From Nemertoderma westbladi (Eukaryota; Xenacoelomorpha; Nemertodermatida; Nemertodermatidae): a stretch of DNA of 64,000 bases. The notes beneath the pieces were generated by a model. It saw only the letters and a list, made by a program, of their open reading frames with translations, did no database searches and was not told where the DNA came from. How positions within the stretch are numbered: the first letter of the stretch is position 1; every line of letters begins with the position of its first letter. The DNA lies in contig JAUCBJ010008219.1 in the NCBI GenBank assembly GCA_032718475.1, positions 1 to 64,000 of the forward strand. The letters are read 5' to 3'. This document shows positions 56,147 to 64,000 of the stretch, piece after piece. Both the position numbers and the translations under genes were made by a program.

Positions 56147-59100
56147 CTAATTGGATTGTTTACTATAGTCACTATTCGCATAGCGCGATGGGGGCCTGAC
56201 TGCCCTCCCAGACCTGGAGGTGTAGGGTGCTTCTGGCATCGAGACCGAGCCGTCTGGTGTTGGTTGGCTGTGGTCTGCGACTGGCGGGGTGGTGGTTGGG
56301 TGCCCCGCAATGTGTGCCCAAGTTGGTCGCGGCAGGGCTGGTGAGGTCGGTGTCGTGCGTACGGGTAACGGTGGCTGTGGCATCGGAGTGGGTTGTTGCG
56401 GTGGTTGGCCGCTGGGGGGCGCTGCAAAATTCCGGACCCGGAGGAGGACGCGGTTGCGCCGGACGGTACGACCGCTTTCTTGGCGCACGAGATAATCGTG
56501 GTTGGGGAGGACCTCCACCACGGTGCCATAGCCTGTCCAACGCTTGGTCGCTGGGTCCTGAATGAGGGCTGGTTGGCCAATGGAGAGCGCGCGTAGGGGG
56601 CGTGTGTGGCAGTCGTAATTGGCGCGCAGCTCGGCTGAGTTTTCGGCGGCGATTTCGTCGAGCTCCCGAAAAGTGCGGCGCCATTTTGGGTCGAACGATG
56701 AGAAGTGGGCGGGGAGGGCCTCGCGGATGTTCCTCCCGTACAGGAGTTCCGCTGGGGACCGGCCGCCGTAACGTGGTGTATTCCGGAATGCGAGGACGCC
56801 CTGTGTGATGCCGTCAGAGTCGTGGTTAGCGCCCCGGATAATTTTCTTCATGGCCTTCACGGCCGCCTCCGCTCGTCCGTTTGTACGAGGTAGGTGGGGG
56901 CTGGATGGCTCCAGACGTACTCCCCAGCGCTGGAGGAACTGGCGCACCGCGTCCGACACGAGTTGCGGGCCGCCATCTGGGTGTAGGATGGTTGGAACGG
57001 CGGTGGCGAGGAAGAGACGTCGGAGGCAGGGAATAATCGCCCCCGATGTGGTGTCCGCGCCGAGGCGAAATAGTGTGGGCCAGCCCGTGTACTCGTCCGT
57101 GCAGACGAGGTAGTTCACGGCGGTCACTACGCAGAGGTCCACGTGGACGCGCTGGAACGGTCGGGTGGCGTCTGGGTTGTGTTGCAGTGGCTCGGGGGCG
57201 TGGGATGGGAGGACTGTCTGACACGACTGGCAGCGTTCGACAGCCTGTTTCACATCATTCGCGATGGTGGGCCACCAGACTGCCCGGTTGGCCCGTTCCC
57301 GAGTTTTGTTAAGGCCCTGGTGCGAGGCATGGAGTTGGCTGAGTGTATTGGCCCGCATCTCAGTTGGTATGTATAGTTGGGGACCACGTAGTATGAGCCC
57401 GTCTTGGGCCATCAGGTCACACCTGAACTGGTAATAGGGGCGGACCCAGTCGTTGGTGACGTCGTGTTTTGACGTGGGCCAGCCCTCGGTGATGGTGGCG
57501 AGGAGGGCGCGGTATGTCGGGTCGCGTTGTCCCGCCTCACGAATTTCCTGGAGACGGGCGTCCCGGGAGTCGAGGGTTGGGATCGCGCCGATGGCCGCAT
57601 TTATTATGTATTCGCGGTCCGTCTCGTCTTCCTGGGTCAGGATTAAGTCGGTGGGGACCGGGGGGTGGATTGCGGCCCGGGAGAAGGCATCAGCAACCAC
57701 GTGTTTAGCCCCCCTCTGGTGTCGGGCGGTGAAGGAGAACCGTGATAAAGCCGTTTTGAGTTTTAATAACCGGTCATTCGTGACTTGATCCAACCGTCGC
57801 TCGTTTAGAATCGGTATCAGGGGGCTGCAGTCGGTTACGAGATCGAAATGACGGAGGCCGTCGAGAAAGTAGCGGCACTTGTGGGCCGCCCATGCCGCCC
57901 CGAGGGCCTCCAGCTCGGCCATCCCGGACCAGTTGGCCTCGTGTTTGGCGAGGGTCCGGGAGCCGCACTGGACCGTTAGCCAGCGGTTCATGGCCGAATC
58001 CCACTGCCGGAGGAGGAAACCGAGTCCGTTGAGACGGGAGGCGTCGGTGAGCAGCTCGGTTCTGCGGTCCGGCTGGAAACCGGACAAGTAGTGAGGGGCA
58101 GACAGCGCGGACCGGGTGGCCTCGAACGCCGCCTGGTGTTCGGGGAGCCACAACCAAGCTGTGCGGCTTGAGTTCAACCCACGTAGTGGTTCCACGAGGC
58201 GGGTGATCTCGGCCGTGGAGTTGCCCAACTGTTGGGCTAGGCCGAGGAACGACCGGAGTTGGTGTCGGTTCGTGGGGACCGGGAATTGGCGGAGGTCCTC
58301 GGTGAGGTCTGGGTCGATGCGGTATTGCCCTTTGGAGACGATATATCCACCGAATTTAACCTCTGGAAGGCAGAACTGCACCTTCTTCGGGTTTATGGAT
58401 ATATCGGCCTCGTCGCAGGCAGTCAGGACTTTGGCTACTGCCTCGTTGTGTTCCTCCGCTGTTTCCGTGTAAATTATAATGTCCTCCACGATGCGGCCGA
58501 TGTTGGGGATCCCCCGGAGTGCATGGGCCATGCGGGCATTAAAGACATCCGAGCTGCCGTGCCAGCCCATGGGCATGCGGCAGTAGCGGTAGCGGCCTCG
58601 CGGTGTGACGAATGTTGTAAGACCCCGACTCCGGGGGTCCAAGTTGACCTGGTGGAACCCCTTTAATCCGTCTATAACGGTGAATACACCGGCGGTGGGC
58701 GGGATCCGCGAAACGACGTGGAACGGGGATGGGGAGAAGTAGGTTGGGCGGACGGTGTTCAGGTTGAGTTCCCGGAGGTCGACGGTAATTCGGACCGATT
58801 CACCATCTTTTTTACGGGTAATAACCATGGGGCTCAGCCAGTCGCTGGGGCAGTTTTCGTCGTTGGCTGGTTCTAGAATCCCCATGGCCACCTGTTCATC
58901 CAGTTCCCTGTTGAAGGCCTCCTCTAGGTTCGCTGGGATGGCCCTATTGGCGTATGAGTTTTTAGGTTTCGCGCCCGGAGTGAGTTTGATAGTAATATCC
59001 CCACCCCTCATCACCCTGCAGACACCCGATAGGGGGCGCGGGAACCGGGTTTCCAGGGCCCGCCAAGCTATATCACGGTCTACGGTGGGTGTGGATGGGG

Positions 59101-60556
59101 TAGTAAGCTCTGTCGGTGGCGGTGTGGTGGGGCCTGTGGAGGACGCCACGACAGGGGGTGCCGGCGACCTGCCTCTAAGGATTGGGCTGCTGAGAATCCT
59201 TAGGGTAAAGCAGGACTTGCGGGACAGGAGTGGCTGCTGGAGTCCCTCCAGCACCCAGATGTCGGTTGTACAGGCGGTGTGGAGGTCGTGGCACTGGATC
59301 GTAGCGGTGAACAGTCCCTTGAATTCCCATCCAGTCCGGCTGCCGTTGGCGAGTTTCGGGGCTTGTGGATTGGGGAAGGGTTTGCGGAGATTTCCGATCT
59401 GGCCACCAAACGCGGTGAATATCCGGAACGGAATAGCCGAGATGTTGGCCCCAGAGTCCGGAAGAAACTGGAGTTCCGGGATTCCAAATGCCGGGTTCTT
59501 GTAGACTTGGAAGCCCAGGGTGACGGTCTCTAGTGACTCGAGTTGTTCGGTTGATGAAACAACCGGGGCGTTCTCGAGTTCGGTTCCAACCAGGACCGAC
59601 CAGACTTCAGCATTGTTGGTTGCGGTGTGGTCCTCCATGTAGCATGGTGCCGGGGGTGCGGCCGCTGCGTGGGCCTGTGGGGGGCGGGGTCTGGGACACA
59701 TCCTGTCGTAGTGTCCGACCAGTTTACAGTGGCGGCACCGCGCGTCCGTACCGGGGCAACGTTGGCCCAGTCCGTGTGGGGGATAGCCGCATTTGGTGCA
59801 GGTCAGGCCCATTGGGATAGCGTTGGAGCGAGGGCTCCGGTTCCCTTTCCGTCGTTTATCCGACCTTGCCTCCGCTTTAGCTGCCGTAGGTGCCGGTGTG
59901 GAGGAGAAGGAGAGTGAGGCTGCATCCTTCCGCGCGGTCCACACGGTTTGGGCGAGGTTGAGGGCGTCGGTGATCGAACTTCCTGCGGGGAGCCGGAGTA
60001 GGTGCTCAGTAACCTCTTTATCGCCGAAGCTGGCGATAAATTGGTCGAGCAGTCTGTCGTTGCGATGGTCATCCGGAGTCGGGAGTGCCTCGAATCCGCA
60101 TTTCGAAGCGATATCCCGGAGGTTAACTAGGAATGTCTCAGGAGTTTCCTCAAGTAGGCGGGATCGGCGCGACAGTTCCTGCCGGTGGACGCGTTTATTG
60201 GTCCCGCCGTCGATATGGACGCCGAGATGTTGGATGATAACATCGGTGTCTGCGTTGTCGATGGCGGACAGGCCCAAACCCTTGACGACTGCGTTCGTTG
60301 CGCGGGAGAAGGCGGTGGTCAGAGTTGCCCGCCGTATGCGGTTTGTTGCCGCTAGAAGAGCTGCCGATACGGTTGGGTCAGGTGGATCGGCTGAGTCAGT
60401 GACGCGCAAGTTTCCAAGTCCAGAGGTGACGAGGAAAGCGTCCCACTCGTCTCGCCACAGCTCCCAGGTGGAGCGTTCCGATTCCAGGTCGAATGGGGGT
60501 GGCGAGTTTCGTAGAATGAAGGAGAATGGGTCGCGGTTGTCGTTTGCTCTTGCCAT
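56147..60556 (-). CDS. Ty3/gypsy gag-pol polyprotein
   Basis: 1469 codons from ATG 60556, no stop or shift; GC-rich, which also explains the many antisense ORFs. Domains by approximate residue: gag (1-250, with helical LLDQFIASFGDKEV), two Cys-rich knuckles (252-288, CTKCGYPPHG...CRHCKLVGHYDRMC), protease with DSGAN (367), RT (about 530-760, RITVDLRELN, YCRMPMGW, IVEDIIIY at 689), RNase H with LLTDAS (835), VADAFSRA, HHCC zinc (1076), integrase DDE (HVDLC 1136, HPDGG 1190, NGRAEA 1226), and a Pro-rich tail with SRSGRAVRPPSRY. The RT active-site box reads VED where most relatives have VDD. Gag and pol are one frame, so no recoding is needed. Confidence 0.93.
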   Translation of the reverse strand: MARANDNRDPFSFILRNSPPPFDLESERSTWELWRDEWDAFLVTSGLGNLRVTDSADPPDPTVSAALLAATNRIRRATLTTAFSRATNAVVKGLGLSAIDNADTDVIIQHLGVHIDGGTNKRVHRQELSRRSRLLEETPETFLVNLRDIASKCGFEALPTPDDHRNDRLLDQFIASFGDKEVTEHLLRLPAGSSITDALNLAQTVWTARKDAASLSFSSTPAPTAAKAEARSDKRRKGNRSPRSNAIPMGLTCTKCGYPPHGLGQRCPGTDARCRHCKLVGHYDRMCPRPRPPQAHAAAAPPAPCYMEDHTATNNAEVWSVLVGTELENAPVVSSTEQLESLETVTLGFQVYKNPAFGIPELQFLPDSGANISAIPFRIFTAFGGQIGNLRKPFPNPQAPKLANGSRTGWEFKGLFTATIQCHDLHTACTTDIWVLEGLQQPLLSRKSCFTLRILSSPILRGRSPAPPVVASSTGPTTPPPTELTTPSTPTVDRDIAWRALETRFPRPLSGVCRVMRGGDITIKLTPGAKPKNSYANRAIPANLEEAFNRELDEQVAMGILEPANDENCPSDWLSPMVITRKKDGESVRITVDLRELNLNTVRPTYFSPSPFHVVSRIPPTAGVFTVIDGLKGFHQVNLDPRSRGLTTFVTPRGRYRYCRMPMGWHGSSDVFNARMAHALRGIPNIGRIVEDIIIYTETAEEHNEAVAKVLTACDEADISINPKKVQFCLPEVKFGGYIVSKGQYRIDPDLTEDLRQFPVPTNRHQLRSFLGLAQQLGNSTAEITRLVEPLRGLNSSRTAWLWLPEHQAAFEATRSALSAPHYLSGFQPDRRTELLTDASRLNGLGFLLRQWDSAMNRWLTVQCGSRTLAKHEANWSGMAELEALGAAWAAHKCRYFLDGLRHFDLVTDCSPLIPILNERRLDQVTNDRLLKLKTALSRFSFTARHQRGAKHVVADAFSRAAIHPPVPTDLILTQEDETDREYIINAAIGAIPTLDSRDARLQEIREAGQRDPTYRALLATITEGWPTSKHDVTNDWVRPYYQFRCDLMAQDGLILRGPQLYIPTEMRANTLSQLHASHQGLNKTRERANRAVWWPTIANDVKQAVERCQSCQTVLPSHAPEPLQHNPDATRPFQRVHVDLCVVTAVNYLVCTDEYTGWPTLFRLGADTTSGAIIPCLRRLFLATAVPTILHPDGGPQLVSDAVRQFLQRWGVRLEPSSPHLPRTNGRAEAAVKAMKKIIRGANHDSDGITQGVLAFRNTPRYGGRSPAELLYGRNIREALPAHFSSFDPKWRRTFRELDEIAAENSAELRANYDCHTRPLRALSIGQPALIQDPATKRWTGYGTVVEVLPNHDYLVRQESGRTVRRNRVLLRVRNFAAPPSGQPPQQPTPMPQPPLPVRTTPTSPALPRPTWAHIAGHPTTTPPVADHSQPTPDGSVSMPEAPYTSRSGRAVRPPSRYANSDYSKQSN

Positions 60557-60750
60557 AGCCTATCCAATATCAAATATCCGTATCACGGTATCAGCAAATA
60601 CAGAAATAGTTTATTACGAAATTAATTGCCGATATTATTTATTAAGGTAATATGAATAAAGTGCGGTAGCAATTGCAGAGTTGTGAGTTAGGCCGAGTAC
60701 AAAGTGCAGTACTGCAGTGGCAAGTAGGTAAGTACTGAAACTGCGCCATA

Positions 60751-60867
60751 TGTAATGATGGAACGGTTCTGCCAGTCCAATCTAACCAGACTGCCGTCAA
60801 ACCGGTCAGCCGGTAGCCGGCCTATATATTCAAATCAGTCTAATATACGCTACGCGTATATCACACA
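60751..60867 (-). repeat. Gypsy 5' LTR
   Basis: 117 bp, with the CCGGTCAG insertion that makes it 8 bp longer than the other LTR. Confidence 0.92.
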
Positions 60868-61458
60868 ATATCTATAGATTATTATGCTTTTATATGAACA
60901 TAACATTGGCGACGAGTCGGTCGATCCACGTGGTGGTGACATTTCTACCTACAGACTTAAGCTTCTTACTGGCTTACGCCATTTACAGATTTAGGCTTAC
61001 CAGTACTGCGAAAGGAGAAACTGATCTGGTGACTCTGGATTTAGTGATAAAAGATTCTGGCACCGGTACAGAGAAAAGAATTTGCTTACAAGTATAGGCC
61101 CACCTATTTGGTACAACATTACAGTTGTACAACTGCCGGTATTATTAACCCACAACTACCAGACTACCGGTATTTATTAACCTACAATCGCTTACAGCTA
61201 ACAGCGCTTACAATATACAACAGTACAGTTGTAAAATTTTCATATTAACAACCTAGGCCTAGCAGCCTAACCTAGCATGCATATTATATTATAGCAGTTC
61301 CATGATTACAGGAATTGTTCTCAACATAAAATAGGAGCCAAAGCCAATACAGTAATAGCAATACTCTAGGCCGCTTCTGACAGTTCGTAGTTAAGATAAA
61401 TACTGAGATATAAGCTATTACAAAATCACAGTAACGGTACACGTTACAGTGTTAAGGG
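60868..61458. other. Non-coding, upstream of second gypsy element
   Basis: Rich in GTACAGT and ACCGGTA words. The second gypsy element's 5' LTR and leader should lie here, but without its 3' LTR in the window I cannot set boundaries. Confidence 0.45.
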
Positions 61459-62388
61459 ATGGCCGAAGCCAGACATATCTCCCTACGTGCACCAGAACCA
61501 TTTAAAATTTCATATGATGTCAGTTCCGTAACCCCTCGCTGGGAAAAGTGGCTAAACACTTTCGACATATATTTGTCTGCACTGGGTGTCAAAGACCCTG
61601 AACAGATGAAAAGCATTCTTCTACATATATCTGGTGAAGAGGTACAGGACCGCTTTGTTACATTGACTATTCCACAACCTGTGCCTGACACTAATGAAAA
61701 TGTTTACACAGTAGCACATACATCACTAAATAATGAATTCGGCAAAAGAGAAAATGAAGTATTTTCAACATTCAGGTTTAACTCACTAACATGAGAGCCA
61801 AATGAATTATTCAGCTCATATATAGCACGACTTCGGAAACAGGCCAAGTATTGTAATTTTGGCAATGCTTTAGAGCGAAATATATGTGACCGCGCTGTAG
61901 CAGGATGTCGATCCAATAAATTATTACAACGATTTCTTCGAGTGGCAGAGGAAGACTCAGCAGCTTGTACACTAACACGATGTATTCAAATTGCTCAAAC
62001 GCTAGAACAGACATCTAAACAAGCACTAGATATTGAAGAGTTCGCACGATCTACAAAACTAGTGGGACAAAGTGACGACATTGATGATCTTGAGGTTAAT
62101 AAAATAGCTAAATTTAAAAACCGATATTCAAGGCCAAAAGCAAACGCTGAACAGCAATGGCAGCGAAAAACAGTAAATTACAAATACCAGAACAAGCCGC
62201 CAACTGCAAATTCTGTCAGCACACCCCAATATACACATTGTTACCGATGTGGGAATACAGATCACAAAGTTCCTGATTGTCGAATATCAGCAAAAATCAT
62301 CTGTAATGCATGTGGTGGAATAGGACACATGAAAGGAGTATGTATGAAAACTAAACGAAACTTACGACAATTAGTCGATGACAATTGA
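61459..62388 (+). pseudogene. Second Ty3/gypsy element, gag
   Basis: ATG at 61459. One frame with a single TGA at 61792-61794, resuming at once. It has a gag-like helical region (WEKWLNTFDIYLSALG, then YIARLRKQAKYCNFG after the stop) and two CCHC knuckles (CYRCGNTDHKVPDC at about 62240 and CNACGGIGHMKGVC at about 62300). The pattern is common in Mag-like gypsy elements of invertebrates. The C-terminal codons overlap the pol ORF by 11 bp. Confidence 0.85.
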
Positions 62389-64000
62389 AGAAACTGAAAC
62401 GATTTACAGCGAAGAAAGCACATCATCTGATGAGTATGGTGATTTATGCATCAATGCTCTATTTAAAGAATGCAAAATTCATAAGATTTCTACTGCGGGT
62501 CCTTGTTACAATGTAAATATCAACAATACAAGCATCCCTATACTGATTGATTCTGGAGCAGAATGTAATATCCTCACATATTCTGCATACAAAACACTAC
62601 AACAACATGGCGAATACATGAATCTAACATCCACTAAAAGTATCATATATCCATACAATTCAAAAACTCCACTAAAAATCGTTGGAAAAGTGCGAGCAAC
62701 AGTGGAAGCCTGTGGGCAAGCAGCTAAGGTAAAGTTTATTGTTGTTAGTACACAAGACTTATCTCTATTAGGATACAAATCTGCCACAGATTTGGATTTG
62801 CTACGGGTTGGCCCACCTAGTATAAAAGAAAGAGGAATGAAGATAGGAGTGCGACAATTATTAGAATGCAAAACTCACAAAACATTGGACACATCACATC
62901 TGGACAATATTATATCAAAATATTCCGATGTTTTCTCAGCCACAGGTCTCATGTGTGACGAAAATGGCACCCCAATACAAGTGAAATTACACCTCAGAGA
63001 AGATGCAGATCCTGTCGCAGTACGTGCATCACGTATTCCATTTCATCTCCGCCGCCCGTGTGAAAAAGAACTTTCCATCCAGGAGGAGGCTAATATGATT
63101 GAAACTGCCACTGGTCCTACCCCATGGGTTTCAAGAATGGTACTTCAAATTAAGCCCAACCGCACAGATGATGAAAACCTTCCCGTAGTTCGGATTACAC
63201 TTGATGCCCGGGAGCTTAATAAACATCTAGTACGCGAACGGCATCCGATACCGACACTCGATGAAATTGTTGATCAAATTGCCTTGGAAGAACCTCCTAA
63301 TCCATCCAATATGACTGATGACTTGACTTTATATTACTCACATTTAGATTGTGATCGAGGGTACCATCAAATTGGTTTACATCCTGATTCACGACCACTT
63401 ACAACATTTGCCACTCACAAAGGAATGAAACGTTATACTACTCTGGTTATGGGTGTGTCAACCAGTGGAGAAATTTTCCATCGTGAGTTGTAACGTTCCA
63501 TACAAGGGATTGATGGAACAAGAAATGCCAGTGATGACATAATTGTGTGGGGTTATGGGAAGCAGCAACATTTAAACCGTCTGCAGCAAGTGTTAGCAAG
63601 ATGCAAAGAACGTAACATATAATTAAAACGATCAAAGTGTGTATTTTTGCAGACAAGCGTTGAATTCCTGGGGCATCTACTTACAAACACGGGGCTGACA
63701 CCCTGTGAGAAGAAAATTGAGGCAGTAAAAAACCTAAAAATTCCAACTACCAAGACTGAACTGAAGTCCAGTCTTGGATTGCTTGGGTGGTTGTCACCTT
63801 TGATCCCAAATTATGCCATTCTTAAAGCACCTCTTCAGAGTCTACTCGCAAAGAACAAAGTGTTCGAAATGTCAGATGAAGCCCTCATAGCTTGGAAGAC
63901 GCTGATTGAAGAAATATCAAATCCTAGAACATTGGCATATTTCAAACGTGATCTTCCTACAACACTCACCACTGATGCATCACCCACGGCAATTAGTGCA
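62378..64000 (+). pseudogene. Second Ty3/gypsy element, pol (runs off window)
   Basis: ATG at 62378 in the +1 frame relative to gag. Protease with LIDSGAECN at about 62545. RT with VRITLDARELNKHL, HLDCDRGYHQIGLH and, past a TAA at 63491-63493, ASDDIIVWG (catalytic Asp pair, about 63530) and a second stop near 63619. The connection domain follows with FLGHLLTNTGL and LGLLGWLSPLIPNY, and the start of RNase H with TTDASP at 63970. Truncated by the window end. The two stops make this copy defective. Confidence 0.87.

Larger units (their letters stand above)
55935..60867 (-). mobile_element. Young, coding-intact Ty3/gypsy element
   Basis: LTRs 55935-56043 (109 bp) and 60751-60867 (117 bp) are identical except for an 8-bp tandem duplication (GCCGGTCA type). 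Both are TGT...ACA bounded. ATATCTA sits outside both ends (55928-55934, 60868-60874). On the coding strand, TGGCGCAGTTTC abuts the 5' LTR as a primer-binding-site candidate and AAGGGGTA abuts the 3' LTR as a polypurine tract. One ORF covers the inside. Confidence 0.93.

Noticed and set aside
56129-60650. Many long plus-strand ORFs across the gypsy element
   Set aside because: They are antisense to a GC-rich 1469-codon ORF with clear domains; none has recognisable features.

Overview
This is eukaryotic nuclear DNA that consists mostly of transposable elements. There is no operon structure, host coding sequence is sparse and spliced, and simple repeats and homopolymer tracts are common. AGGCCTA and ACCGGT words recur in the AT-rich background. 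The only host-like genes are a two-exon BK-channel beta-subunit (KCNMB-type) gene and one exon of a Cys-loop ligand-gated channel. These, with the mix of BEL/Pao, Ty3/gypsy, CR1-like LINE, THAP-type and IS3-integrase-type transposons, suggest an invertebrate deuterostome such as an echinoderm. That placement is an inference of low to moderate confidence.

Layout. 1-1939: non-coding, with a short inverted repeat. 1940-20039: one very large BEL/Pao LTR retrotransposon with 5-bp target duplications (TGTAC), 1.16-kb LTRs and a broken gag-pol. A 1.8-kb THAP-domain transposon (8970-10786) and a 5'-truncated LINE (11112-12571) are nested in it; each lies at a clean insertion point that splits the polyprotein frame. 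It also has a long 3' non-coding stretch and an unrecognised 125-aa 3' ORF. 20040-31210: AT-rich tandem array, a 2.8-kb inverted-repeat element, a CTCF-motif-like satellite with about 147-bp spacing, and three TIR elements (26700-28617, 28696-29640, 29648-31206), the last two almost abutting. 31210-33350: the KCNMB-like gene. 33657-41530: MITEs, a 34-bp minisatellite, fold-back elements, a segmental duplication, a long hairpin and a tRNA-derived SINE. 41605-41743: Cys-loop receptor exon on the minus strand.

42510-54534: the most interesting unit. It is a 12-kb DNA transposon with about 570-bp terminal inverted repeats starting TAT. It encodes an intron-containing DDE integrase-like transposase of IS3EU type on the minus strand and a G2E3-like HECT ubiquitin ligase on the plus strand. 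A 5.2-kb CR1-like LINE (ORF1 plus ORF2) has inserted exactly inside the HECT gene. 55935-60867: a young Ty3/gypsy element with short (109/117-bp) LTRs and an uninterrupted 1469-codon gag-pol, GC-rich against its surroundings. 61459-64000: the start of a second, damaged gypsy element that runs off the window.

Functionally the window is a history of insertions. The coding capacity is almost entirely for element replication (gag, protease, reverse transcriptase, RNase H, integrase, LINE endonuclease-RT, DDE transposase). The possible exception is the HECT ligase, which appears to be cargo of a DNA transposon.
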